Assembly: GCF_036227565.1 (NCBI RefSeq)
Contig: NZ_CP109460.1
Coordinates: forward strand, 744,001-808,000
Length of the DNA: 64,000 bases
Origin: Streptomyces sp. NBC_01454
Lineage (GTDB): Bacteria; Actinomycetota; Actinomycetes; Streptomycetales; Streptomycetaceae
Direction of reading: 5' to 3'
Shown: in pieces, positions 50,668 through 59,366 of the stretch
How positions within the stretch are numbered: the stretch's first letter is position 1
How the letters are laid out: each line of letters starts with the position of its first letter
Made by a program: the position numbers and the translations under genes
The notes under the pieces: model-generated
What the model saw: only the letters and a program-made list of their open reading frames with translations
What the model was told of the DNA's origin: nothing
Databases searched by the model: none

Positions 50668-51048
50668 TCAGCCCGGCCAGCACCCGCCGGTGGTCACGGC
50701 CTGCTCGTGCCCGGTGCCCGGGCCGCTCTCCCCGTAGTAGACCTTACCGGTGGTCCGCTGCTTCGCCAGGTCCATCAGCTCTTTCTTGAGCGGGTTCACC
50801 TGGTTTTCGGATCCGCAACTCCTGCGGAAGGGGCGGGATTTCGCGCCCTCAACGGACACCTGCTCCCCTCCCGGAGGCAGCCGTCCATGAGCTCGTCGGA
50901 GGCGCTGGATGAGGTGCTCCGGGGTGGTGAAGGCGACGTGGGAGAGCCAACCGCGCCGGAGCAGGGACCACATGACCTTCGACGGGATGAGCCGACAGAG
51001 CATGTGCATGTCACCCATGCAGGAATAAATCACCCCATTAGATGCCAT
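50668..51048 (-). pseudogene. IS630-type transposase remnant
   Basis: The segment KVMWSLLRRGWLSHVAFTTPEHLIQRLRRAHG matches the C-terminal DDE domain end of IS630-family transposases (..PVE.VWSLLRRG...AF.TPEHL..RIR). The continuation MDGCLRE appears in another frame, indicating a frameshift, and the catalytic DDE part is absent. The rest of the frame (KKELMDLAKQRTTGKVYYGE) is unrecognised. It is the only insertion-sequence trace seen here, and it borders the RiPP locus. Confidence 0.6.
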
Positions 51049-51138
51049 CCACCCCCTTCCGGTGTCCACATTAGGCATCAATGGGTAAATTAAGAGTGAT
51101 TTGCCGAGATGTGAACTTGCATGAATTCGAAACGTGAA

Positions 51139-51174
51139 TGAGTCAATTCAGACAGTGATGTGAGTCACTTGACA
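51139..51174 (+). promoter_or_regulatory. Candidate promoter/operator of RiPP locus
   Basis: Direct repeats TGAGTCAATT (51139-51148) and TGAGTCACTT (51161-51170) start 22 bp apart, immediately before a perfect -35-like TTGACA (51169-51174). The whole 51050-51295 stretch is markedly A/T-rich for this genome. A clear -10 is not evident. The precursor start is 122 bp downstream. Confidence 0.5.
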
Positions 51175-51295
51175 CATTCGTCGAACAGGTCTTCACTTTC
51201 CACGTCAGCTGAAATGAATGCCGGGAATTCTTTCCGGTCTCCATATCTCCTGCCGTCGAATAAGTATCGCGCTCACCATACAAATGGAGGTGCTC

Positions 51296-51373
51296 ATGAA
51301 ACTCGTTCGCATCGTCAAGAAGTTCCGCCCGGAAAAGAGCCTCAAGGCATACGCCTGGTACGGCTGGATTTAA
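51296..51373 (+). CDS. RiPP precursor peptide, atropopeptide-like
   Basis: A 25-codon gene with a near-ideal ribosome site (GGAGG, 5 nt before ATG). The peptide has a short basic leader (MKLVRIVKKFRPEKSLK) and an aromatic C-terminus AYAWYGWI. A P450 gene follows 78 bp later. Tiny precursors of this form with a P450 define atropopeptides; the tryptorubin A core is AWYIWY, matching AWYGWI at four of six positions. The predicted product is a polycyclic Trp/Tyr-crosslinked peptide released by proteolysis. Confidence 0.85.
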   Translation: MKLVRIVKKFRPEKSLKAYAWYGWI

Positions 51374-51393
51374 TCAGGTAGTTTCCCTGCCGG

Positions 51394-51428
51394 GCTCGCG
51401 TCGGTCAGGAATTCTGGCCGGCGCGAGC
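51394..51428 (+). terminator. Intercistronic stem-loop between precursor and P450 genes
   Basis: GCTCGCGTCGG (51394-51404) pairs with CCGGCGCGAGC (51418-51428) with one G-U pair and a 13-nt loop. It probably partially terminates transcription or stabilises the precursor message, giving more precursor than enzyme. Confidence 0.65.
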
Positions 51429-51451
51429 TGCCTAACCCACGGAGTTCACCC

Positions 51452-52498
51452 ATGCCTATGCACCGCGTCGGCGGGAGCGGTCGGGTCATCGAGTTCGCGC
51501 CGAGAATCGACGAACTGTTACGTCGCTATCGCGGTGCGTCGCTGTTCCGTCTGGAGCCCGACACGATCGGTATATCCGGCGCCGATCTGATGGACAGCTT
51601 GCTCCGTAGCAGGCCGGCCAACGCGGAGGAGAGGCCCACCTTCAAGCCCGTCCAGGGGCGGCTCGTCGGCCGTACCGATGCGTCCACCTTTATGCAGGCC
51701 GTGGGCTCGGACGTGCGAAACGCGCTGCAACGTCCCCTCGATGACGCGGTCGACCTGACCGGCCGGTGGCCGCATGTGGCGCATGTTTACCTGCGGAATC
51801 TCGTTTTCGGAAACGAACGTCTGCGATTTCGGGTTCTGGTCGACCGCCGGCTGGAGTTGACACCGAAACTGACCTGGTCGGCCGTCGCCTCCGGCGCCGC
51901 TTTGTTGGGCAGGCCTGGGCAGGGCGTGCCACTGTCAAAACTTGCCGCGCTCGTTCTCGATTCCACGACCTACGGTGACCGCCGCTATGCCATGTACCTG
52001 TACCGGCGGGTGGCAGCGCCGGTGTGCTTCACCGTATCCGCGCTGGTCACCAACGCCCTGTGGCTCGGGGCTCCGTTCAACGATGACGTATCGAACCGGA
52101 ACATCATCCTTGAGGCGCTCCGGCTGCTTCCCCCTTCATGGAACATATTGCGAGTGGCTTCTCCGGAGTTCTCGGACGTGGACGCACGAATCGGCCCCAA
52201 AGACGATGTCCTGTTGCTTCCCCTGCTGAGCCACCGCGACCCCAAGCTCTGGGACGAGCCCGACACCTTTCATCCCGACCGCTGGGACGAGCTGGACGGA
52301 GACACCCACCCCGGATATCTCCCCTTCGGCCACGTAAGCGAACGATGCTGGGGCCGGCATATGGTCCTGCCCCTGGCCGAACGGCTCCTGGACCTCGTGC
52401 GCCGGGACGGCCTGGTGGTGAGTCCGGACCAGACCAGGGGGAAGGTCGAACTCGACGGATTGCTCGAAGTGTCCGAAGTGCAGATGACTCGACCGTGA
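51452..52498 (+). CDS. Cytochrome P450, RiPP crosslinking enzyme
   Basis: A 348-residue P450. The K-helix is EALR (Glu221-Arg224), the PERF-like region FHPDRWDE (273-280) and the heme loop PFGHVSERCWG with Cys299. It is shorter than typical 400-residue bacterial P450s and lacks a canonical I-helix A/GGxxT, as seen in peptide-crosslinking P450s. It should form C-C and/or C-N bonds between Trp/Tyr side chains of the 51296 peptide. GGAG precedes the ATG. Electron partners would be host ferredoxins. Confidence 0.85.
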   Translation: MPMHRVGGSGRVIEFAPRIDELLRRYRGASLFRLEPDTIGISGADLMDSLLRSRPANAEERPTFKPVQGRLVGRTDASTFMQAVGSDVRNALQRPLDDAVDLTGRWPHVAHVYLRNLVFGNERLRFRVLVDRRLELTPKLTWSAVASGAALLGRPGQGVPLSKLAALVLDSTTYGDRRYAMYLYRRVAAPVCFTVSALVTNALWLGAPFNDDVSNRNIILEALRLLPPSWNILRVASPEFSDVDARIGPKDDVLLLPLLSHRDPKLWDEPDTFHPDRWDELDGDTHPGYLPFGHVSERCWGRHMVLPLAERLLDLVRRDGLVVSPDQTRGKVELDGLLEVSEVQMTRP

Positions 52499-52774
52499 CG
52501 GTCCTGGAACCTGACGGCATATCGGCGGTGTGTCCGCGCAGATCATCGCGCGCAGGTACTGAGGTTGAACTCGTGGAGTCGTAGGGGCTGTTGGCTGGTC
52601 TCGTGCGGTATCTGCCGGGGCGCGCGGTATCCGCTGCGATGCAGACCCGCGGTGGCGGCCGATATGGACTGTGGGCGCTCTGGGCTCTCCGGGCGCCCCA
52701 CGGGCGTGTCATCGGGACCGATGTGGTGGCCCATGCCGGAGCAAGCTGTCCGGCACAAGAAGGGTGCCGGCAAG

Positions 52775-52953
52775 ATGACGAACCGCTGGGTCGGAGTGAC
52801 CATCGGCTCCTCGTCTTCCAGCCCGTGGCCGAGCCGAAGCCCGGCAAGGTACGCCTGCACCTGGACGTCTCGGTCGACGACGTCGACGAGGGCGTGGTCG
52901 TCGTGATGGCCGATCCCGAAGGGCACGAGTTCTGCCTGGTCCAGTACTACTGA
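52775..52953 (+). pseudogene. VOC/glyoxalase-family remnant with internal deletions
   Basis: Fragments MTNRWVGVTI, then FQPVAEPKPGKVRLHLDVSVDDVDEG, then VVVVMADPEGHEFCLVQYY (read across frames) are the start, middle and end of a small glyoxalase/bleomycin-resistance fold. The intervening about 60 residues are deleted and a frameshift separates the first piece. Non-functional. Confidence 0.7.
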
Positions 52954-53244
52954 CGCAGATTGCTCCAGGCTACGGACGCACCGCGCGTCAGGTCCTGCGC
53001 TCGCATGGCGATCAGGTGGCGGAAGCGACAAGCCTGGACCCGTAGAGAGGAACGCGACCGTTCCGCTCTGGGGCCGCACTCTCCTGCGGGCGGGCGCGGG
53101 CGCCGCCGCCACCTCCGGCGTGGTCACTACGGTGCACGGGTCGTGTCCGCGTGTGCGCGTTGCGGGCGGCGGTCGTGGGGCGGTCATCAACTGCTCCGCG
53201 TTGTTTGGTCGGAAGCTACGGATGCGGCTTCTCGGTGTGGTCGG

Positions 53245-55860
53245 TCAGGGCAGGATCTCGACGTACCCGTCGGTTCCGTGCACGCGGATCCGCTGCCCGT
53301 CCCGGATCAGCCGGGTGGCCTGCTCCACGCTCACGACAGCCGGCAAGCCGTACTCCCGGGCGATCACTGCGCCATGGGTCATCAGGCCGCCCACCTCCGT
53401 CACCAGGCCCGCGATTCCGACGAACAGCGGCGACCAGCTGGGGTCCGTGAAGGTCGTGACCAGGATGTCGCCCGCATCGAGATCGGCCTCCGCCATGTCA
53501 AGGATGACGCGGGCCCTTCCCTCGATGGTCCCGGCGGAAACCGGTAGGCCGATCAGGGCGCCGGCCGGCACATCGTCGCGCCGGTACGCCCCGGTGACGG
53601 CCTCACCATCCGAGGTGAGCACCCGGGGCGGTGTGAGCGCGTGGTACGACCGGAACGCCTCCTTGCGCTGCTGGATGAGCTGGTCATCCACCTGGTGCGA
53701 GCGCACGACGCCGTGGAGTTCCTGGAACGTGAGGGAGAAGATGTCCTCCTTCTCAGGAAGCACGTTGGCCTGCACGAGGCGCTCGGCCTCCGCCAGCAGG
53801 GCCTGCTTGTAGACGAAGTAGCGGCTGACGATGCCGTACTTCGGGTACTCCCGGTACCCGATGAAGGTTCTGACCCGGTCGATCATCCGCTTGGCCTCGT
53901 CGGCTTTCCGGTCCCCGTCCGGCAGGGCCCGCAAGCGTGACAGCACGTCCTGTTCCTTCTTCTGCGCCTTCTGCCGCCCTTGCGCGAAGCGCCGCTCGGC
54001 GGCGCCCGGCTCGAAGTTCCTGACGTTGTCGAGGATCACGGGCACGAGCGTGGTGGGGCGCTCGCGCCAACGTGGCCTCGTAATGTCGATCTCGCCGACG
54101 CAGCGCATGCCGTACCGGTCGAGGTAAGCCTCCAGGGCCTCGCGCGCTTCGGTCCCGCCCGCGACCTTCGCCAGCTCGTCCAGGAAGGCTCTTTCGCCGG
54201 CGTACTCGACGTGCTCGACGCCCCGCAGGAACGCCACCACCTCCGGATGCGGGCGGATCACGTCCGCGACGTCGAGCAGCGCCAGTCCCATCTCCGACGT
54301 GACGTTGTCGGGGGCGGACAGCGTGAGCGTGTCAGCCGCGTTCTTCTCGCCCAGCCACTCCTGCAGCTTGTCGTTGAGCCACCACGTGGCCTCCATCCCC
54401 GCCATGATCGCCTGCATGCTCAGCGGATCACTGAGGACTCGCCTGTGCTCCTCGAAGGCCTCCAGCAGGAAGTCGAACAGCGCCGGTCCGGACTTCGTCC
54501 GGATGTCGCGCTCCAGGGCGGCGATGGACGCTTTGCTGCGCTCGATCAGCTCGGTGACGAGGGCCGGATCGGTCTCGATCGGGGCGGACGCACCGCCGGC
54601 CGGCGGCCCGCCGGGACCCGCGTCCGGGAGCGACGGGACGAAATCCTCGCGGTCGAGGACGGTCTCCAGAGCGTCCCTGATCAGCGGATCGCCTCTCCCC
54701 ACCACGTCCAGGAGGGCGGCTCGGCTCGCGGGTGCGGCCAGTCTCCGGGTGACGTCGACGAACAGCCTCCCGCCGGCCGCGTGCATCGGCACCATGGCCG
54801 TCAGCTGCCAGATGGAGAGTCCCAAGGGCTTCATGGGGTCGGTCATCATCTGCCCATGACCAACGGAGACGTAGACGTGATTCTCCTGGTCACCGGTCTC
54901 GGGAAGGGGGAAGAGCGTCGTGATCGGCCGGCTCTGCACGACCTGGAAGACATCATCGACCAGGCACCATTCGATGTCCTGCGGGCTGCCGAAGTGCGCT
55001 TCGATCCGCCGCCCGAGCTGCACGAGCCGCACGACCTGCGCATCAGTCAGCGCCGGCTGCTCCTGCCGCTGCGAGTCGATCGCCACTTCCTGCGTACCGC
55101 CGGCCGGCCGGGCGTGCACGGCACGCTGTTTGGCGGCGATCGCCTTGGCGACGACTTCGCCGTGTCGCACCTTGAAGACGTCCGGGTTCACCAGGCCGGA
55201 GACCAGGGCCTCGCCGAGGCCGAAGCCGGCGTCCACGGTGGCGACCTTCCGGTTGCCCGTGACGGGGTCGGCCGTGAACAGGATGCCGGCCGCCTGCGGG
55301 AAGACCATCCGCTGCACGACCACGGCCATGTGGACCGTGCGGTGGTCGATGCCGTTCCGCCGGCGGTAGGTCACGGCCCGTTCGGTGAACAGCGAGGCCC
55401 AGCACCGGCTGACGTGCTGGAGGATCGCCGTCGGCCCCACGACGTTCAGGTACGTGTCCTGCTGGCCGGCGAAGGAGGCCGTCGGCAGGTCCTCCGCCGT
55501 CGCGCTGGATCGGACGGCGTAGGCGGCTTGCTCACCGAGCTGGGCGAGCGCGCCGGTGATCGCCGCCGCGAGATCGCCCGGGATGGCAATCCCTTCGATG
55601 GTCCGGCGAATCTGCGCGCTGAGTGTGCGGATCGCCTCCCGGTCGTCCGGGTCCACGCGCGACAACTGATCGAGCCGATCGCCGATTGACGGCGCTTCCG
55701 CCATGATCCGCCGGAAGGCGTCCGTCGTCACGCAAAAGCCACCCGGCACACGGATGCCTTCGATCCGCGACAGCCCGCCCAGGTGCGCGCCCTTGCCGCC
55801 AACGACCGCGACCTGCGTCTCGTCAATCCCTTGAAGATCCCGCACGTACCGCTCGGTCAT
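53245..55860 (-). CDS. rph: Rifamycin-inactivating phosphotransferase
   Basis: An 871-residue, three-domain enzyme related to PEP synthase. The ATP-grasp domain (about 1-320) has AYAVRSSATAEDLPTASFAGQQDTYLNV and DIEWCLVDDVFQVVQSRPIT. The rifamycin-binding domain (about 330-760) is poorly conserved and helical. The swivelling domain carries the phosphohistidine (GGLMTHGAVIAREYGLPAVV, His829). It phosphorylates the ansa-chain 21-OH of rifamycins. GGAGG precedes the ATG. A 19-bp rifamycin-associated element about 195 bp upstream supports the assignment and predicts induction by rifamycins. Confidence 0.93.
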   Translation of the reverse strand: MTERYVRDLQGIDETQVAVVGGKGAHLGGLSRIEGIRVPGGFCVTTDAFRRIMAEAPSIGDRLDQLSRVDPDDREAIRTLSAQIRRTIEGIAIPGDLAAAITGALAQLGEQAAYAVRSSATAEDLPTASFAGQQDTYLNVVGPTAILQHVSRCWASLFTERAVTYRRRNGIDHRTVHMAVVVQRMVFPQAAGILFTADPVTGNRKVATVDAGFGLGEALVSGLVNPDVFKVRHGEVVAKAIAAKQRAVHARPAGGTQEVAIDSQRQEQPALTDAQVVRLVQLGRRIEAHFGSPQDIEWCLVDDVFQVVQSRPITTLFPLPETGDQENHVYVSVGHGQMMTDPMKPLGLSIWQLTAMVPMHAAGGRLFVDVTRRLAAPASRAALLDVVGRGDPLIRDALETVLDREDFVPSLPDAGPGGPPAGGASAPIETDPALVTELIERSKASIAALERDIRTKSGPALFDFLLEAFEEHRRVLSDPLSMQAIMAGMEATWWLNDKLQEWLGEKNAADTLTLSAPDNVTSEMGLALLDVADVIRPHPEVVAFLRGVEHVEYAGERAFLDELAKVAGGTEAREALEAYLDRYGMRCVGEIDITRPRWRERPTTLVPVILDNVRNFEPGAAERRFAQGRQKAQKKEQDVLSRLRALPDGDRKADEAKRMIDRVRTFIGYREYPKYGIVSRYFVYKQALLAEAERLVQANVLPEKEDIFSLTFQELHGVVRSHQVDDQLIQQRKEAFRSYHALTPPRVLTSDGEAVTGAYRRDDVPAGALIGLPVSAGTIEGRARVILDMAEADLDAGDILVTTFTDPSWSPLFVGIAGLVTEVGGLMTHGAVIAREYGLPAVVSVEQATRLIRDGQRIRVHGTDGYVEILP

Positions 55861-56054
55861 CGCGATACCTCCGAGGCAGCCGTGCTCCGTCGCACTGCGG
55901 TGGCCGGTCGAATCACCGGCACCCGCAACCGCCCCACTGGTCCCGCCACCGGCTCGATGTCACCGCGTCCCCCATACACCGACAACAACACACGCACGTC
56001 GTGCTCCCATTTCCGCAGGTTGTGGCATCGGCCGACGATTCTGCGGCACGCCCC

Positions 56055-56073
56055 GGGTCTTGCCGCAAGCCCC
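56055..56073 (-). promoter_or_regulatory. Rifamycin-associated element (RAE)
   Basis: On the minus strand GGGGCTTGCGGCAAGACCC matches the published 19-bp palindrome GGGGCTTGCGGCAAGCCCC at 18 of 19 positions. RAEs lie upstream of rifamycin-inactivating genes in actinomycetes and are required for induction. Inside it TTGCGG could serve as a -35 to CAGAAT 19 bp downstream. Confidence 0.88.
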
Positions 56074-56096
56074 CCAGCGCGCTATAACTTAGGAGT

Positions 56097-56120
56097 GGCA
56101 AGGAGAGTTCTCTCCTTGCC
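56097..56120 (+). terminator. Perfect 24-bp hairpin with T-rich tail
   Basis: Arms GGCAAGGAGAG / CTCTCCTTGCC around TT, followed by TTTGTCTTTG on the plus strand. No plus-strand gene precedes it closely; it may be the end of a lost gene or insulate the RAE promoter. Confidence 0.55.
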
Positions 56121-57233
56121 TTTGTCTTTGCCGTCCGCGGGAACTGACAAGCCTCTCGCAAAGCGGTGGGGCGTGGCGTACGGGTACGCGTTCTTGGCCC
56201 AGGCGGATGTCCCATCGGCCCAGTGACGCACACGCGGGTGGTCATCGGCATCGAGATGTTCAGGCAGGCACGGAGGAGCCGACGTGCCGCGCGCAACGAG
56301 CACGGCGACGACGCCCTCGACCCAGCCCTCACGGCCTGCCAGGTACCGGAGAAAGTCAGGTGCCAACGAGGCCCCGTAGCCGTCGGGTTTCTGTGCCTGG
56401 ACCTCGGAGCCAGCGATACCCGGCAACAAGACATGGGATCACTGGGTGAGTCGGCGGCAGCCGATGAGGACTGCGGCTATGCCGACGGACGCGAGGAAGT
56501 GCTCGGCCCTGTCGGGTCCTGTGCCGGCGCCCACGACGGCGCCGTTCGCGTCGCTCACTCACACCGCCGCGAGATATGCACATTCCCTCTCCATATCTCC
56601 TACCGATTCCCTGCTCCTGGTCTGCGGTTCCGGGGCATTTCCGGGTCGCATTCACGCTGAGTCTGTCTTCATCGGCACCATCCCGAGCGCCGTCCCACTT
56701 CCGCGTGGAATCTTCGATCAGAAGCAGACGAGTGGCATGTTCTGCGCTCCGGGCAGGAACTTGGCGCAGTAACGGAACAGGACCTGGATTCTCTGTCCCG
56801 CGCGACGGGCGCATTCGGCCGGATCGACTCCGGCACGCCGGAGTGAGATTCCGGCGTGGCGACGCGTCGTTCTGACCTTTCCGAGAACTCGTCGTGTCCG
56901 TCGGCTACGCGCACCGAGCGTCGGACCGGCGGGGCGCACCGGCCTCGCACGGCACGAGGTGACGAATGAGCGGGTGTGCTCCGGCTCCCGGAAGGTACGT
57001 TGCCCCTGCCCATTCGAGCCCCGCATTCCCGTCGCCCACTCGGTTCAATCATCAGAAAAACGTCGATTTTCCGTGCGGATTTGAATACTTAGCCATTAGC
57101 ACATCACCTGGACATTGCTCTGATCGGGTGTGGGCTAATGAATGTATATTCTCAATGAACGCGAGCGGGTGGATAGTGAAAAGCCTCCACCGGGTTTCGG
57201 ATCCTTTGGTGCAAGCAGGAATGGAGGCAACAA
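56121..57233. other. Long gap before folE, no confident gene
   Basis: About 1.1 kb. A minus-strand frame at 56082-56429 has mixed character but no clear start or family and reads through the hairpin at 56097. From 57040 to 57180 the DNA is A/T-rich, with a run of Ts and As typical of a promoter for folE. A 29-codon frame at 57155-57244 overlaps the folE start but lacks a ribosome site. Confidence 0.5.
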
Positions 57234-57767
57234 GTGACCATTGAAGAATGGCTCAAGACTAATGTCACCACCGACACGAGAGCGCTCGGGTGGTATAGCG
57301 GCCCGGAGTGCGAGGATCGCATCGTCCGGGCCTATCGCGAACTGCTGAGTGGCTATGAGATCGACACCGCGAAGATCCTCAAGACCACCTGTCTGGTGAA
57401 CGGCGAGCACACCGGCGTGGTGCGCATTCAGGAGAACAATTTCTTCTCGATCTGCGCCCACCACTTCCTGCCGTTCTTCGGGAAGGTCAACATCTCCTAC
57501 GTGCCGGGTGACCGCATCCTCGGACTCGGGAAATTCCCTCGTCTCGTGCAGGCGTTCAGTCGGCGCTTCCAGATCCAGGAGTACCTCGTCAAGGACATCG
57601 CTGAAGAGATCATGTCCTCCGGCGGCGCTCAAGCCGTGCGAGTCACCTCCCGTAGCCGCCATCTCTGCATGTGCAGCCGTGGTCCCTCCGACCAGACCGT
57701 GACCACCGACACCTCCTACGTGGCGGGCGATCAGGAGTTGATGGCCAAGTTCGGCTTGGACGACTGA
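57234..57767 (+). CDS. folE: GTP cyclohydrolase I (second copy type)
   Basis: A 177-residue GTP cyclohydrolase I that converts GTP to 7,8-dihydroneopterin triphosphate. Zinc and catalytic motifs are FFSICAHHFLPFFGKVNISYVP and SRHLCMCSRGPSDQTVTTDTSYVAG; GLGKFPRLVQAFSRRFQIQE is also present. It is slightly shorter than the usual 190-220 residues at the N-terminus. The housekeeping folE normally sits with ftsH and folP, which are absent here, so this copy likely serves a special pterin or deazapurine route. The GTG start is set by GGAGG. A terminator follows. Confidence 0.92.
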   Translation: MTIEEWLKTNVTTDTRALGWYSGPECEDRIVRAYRELLSGYEIDTAKILKTTCLVNGEHTGVVRIQENNFFSICAHHFLPFFGKVNISYVPGDRILGLGKFPRLVQAFSRRFQIQEYLVKDIAEEIMSSGGAQAVRVTSRSRHLCMCSRGPSDQTVTTDTSYVAGDQELMAKFGLDD

Positions 57768-57775
57768 TCCGGACT

Positions 57776-57820
57776 CGCGTGGCGGGAGGTGGGTTCAGTC
57801 ATCGACCCTCCCGCCACGCG
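57776..57820 (+). terminator. Terminator after folE
   Basis: Fourteen-bp perfect arms (CGCGTGGCGGGAGG / CCTCCCGCCACGCG) with a 17-nt loop, beginning 8 nt after the folE stop. Confidence 0.88.
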
Positions 57821-57987
57821 GCCACGGGCGGTCACGCGGAGGCGCCCGCAGGACGCGGGCGCGGCGGCGGGCCAAGGCCATGACGGCCCGGACGTGCTTG
57901 CGGCCCTCTCCGCGCTTCTTGGAGCAGGCAACAACCCATAAGCCACAGCCGGCCCTCCCGGGCCGCCCGACAACTGACGGAGAATCC

Positions 57988-59337
57988 GTGGGCGAGAGGA
58001 AGAGACGCAGTCACGGCCGTACTTCGAAGTCGCCTTGGAAGTACGTACTGGTGACATGGCTCGCCGGCGTGCTGGCGGCGGTCGGTCTGGGTGCCGTCTC
58101 ACCGGCGGGTTCCGCCCTGCGTTCGTCACTGGGGCTGTCGGCCGGTGCGCTCGCTTGGGCCACCTCGAGCATCACGGCCGTGGGCGCACTTCTGAGTTTC
58201 CCGGCGGGATGGTGGGTCCGCCGCTTCGGCGCCGAACGGGCCCTGTCCTGCGGGCTCTTCGTGATGTCGGTGGCAGCCGTCGGCAGCGCGGCCGCCGGAT
58301 CCTGGGGGCTGCTGCTGGGCTCGCGCCTCGCTGAAGGAGTCGGCTACCTGCTCGTGTTCGTGGCGGGTCCGGTCGTTCTCACGCGCAGGACCGAAGGCGG
58401 CATTCGGTCGGCAGCGCTCGCGTTGTGGGGCACGTGCGTCCCGACGGGGCTCGCGATCGCCGCGGCCGCGGGCGGAGCCCTGGCATCCTGGTGGACGTGG
58501 AACCAATGGCTGACCCTCACGGCCCTTGGTCCGCTGATCATGGCCGTCGTACTCACCGCCGTGCTGCCTCGGCTGCCGAGGACGGCGGTCCCGTGCGCTC
58601 ACCGTCAAGCCGGCGACTGGAACGGGGCACTGATGCTGGGTGTGGCGTACGGAAGCCTGTGCCTGGTCGGCGTCGCCGTGGTGATGGTGCTTCCGCCGTT
58701 CCTCACCGAGTTCCGCCAGGCTACGCCGGCGGTGGCCGGGACCGTGATGGCAGTCGTCTGCCTGGGGAGCGCGATCGGAGGGCTCGCCGCCAGTTGGCTG
58801 CTGCGGCGCGGCTTGGCCCTCTCCGCGCTGGCCCCGCTGGGCGTCGTGATGCCGGTGGCCTGCTTTCCCGCCTTCTCGGCCGAATTCCCCCTCGTGGTCA
58901 GCGGCGGAGCGGCCACGCTTGTTCTTGTCGTCGACGGACTGCTCATCTCCGCTGTCTTCGCTGCCCTCCCCGCCTCGGTGAGCCGTCCTGAGCAAGTCGA
59001 TATCGCCAACGGGATGTTCAACCAGCTCGGCAGTGTGGGGACTCTGCTGGGACCACCGCTCTTCGGACTGCTCATCGCCGCCGCGGGATTCGGCGCCGTC
59101 GCTGCCGCGACCCTGGTCTTCGGCGGAGTGGGCACGGTCCTGCTGCTGATGACCGCGCGCACGTCCGCAAGGGGTTCGACAGCCGGTGTGTTCCGGGCGC
59201 TCGACGCGCCGGAGAGTGAGGAGAAGAGGGGAGGACCGGAACTCTTGGGGGACGGCGACGCACATCAGCCGGCCCTACCGCACGGGACCGTGACCGAGCC
59301 ACGGAAGTGTGGCGTTCCCGGCTGCTGTACCAGCTGA
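57988..59337 (+). CDS. MFS transporter (449 aa)
   Basis: A 449-residue major-facilitator permease with about 12 membrane helices. It has the loop 2-3 motif GWWVRRFGAERALSCG, SRLAEGVGYLLVFVAGP, and a cytoplasmic C-terminal tail ending CGVPGCCTS. It resembles CynX/NimT-like and small-metabolite exporters. The GTG at 57988 has GGAGA upstream; earlier codons in frame lack a site. Flanked by folE and a Nudix gene, so it may export or import a pterin-derived compound (inferred). Confidence 0.85.
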   Translation: MGERKRRSHGRTSKSPWKYVLVTWLAGVLAAVGLGAVSPAGSALRSSLGLSAGALAWATSSITAVGALLSFPAGWWVRRFGAERALSCGLFVMSVAAVGSAAAGSWGLLLGSRLAEGVGYLLVFVAGPVVLTRRTEGGIRSAALALWGTCVPTGLAIAAAAGGALASWWTWNQWLTLTALGPLIMAVVLTAVLPRLPRTAVPCAHRQAGDWNGALMLGVAYGSLCLVGVAVVMVLPPFLTEFRQATPAVAGTVMAVVCLGSAIGGLAASWLLRRGLALSALAPLGVVMPVACFPAFSAEFPLVVSGGAATLVLVVDGLLISAVFAALPASVSRPEQVDIANGMFNQLGSVGTLLGPPLFGLLIAAAGFGAVAAATLVFGGVGTVLLLMTARTSARGSTAGVFRALDAPESEEKRGGPELLGDGDAHQPALPHGTVTEPRKCGVPGCCTS

Positions 59338-59366
59338 CGGCAGTCCTTCACCTCGGAAAGGGCAGG

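Noticed and set aside
56082..56429. Minus-strand 115-codon frame between the RAE and folE
   Set aside because: No clear ribosome site or known domain, and it reads through a perfect hairpin with a T-rich tail; coding status is not supported.
51238..56605. An 18-bp near repeat TCTCCATATCTCCTGCCG at 51238-51255 and 56588-56605 (17/18 identical)
   Set aside because: One such pair is about what chance allows in a 64-kb window; flanking bases do not match and no shared gene context is evident.
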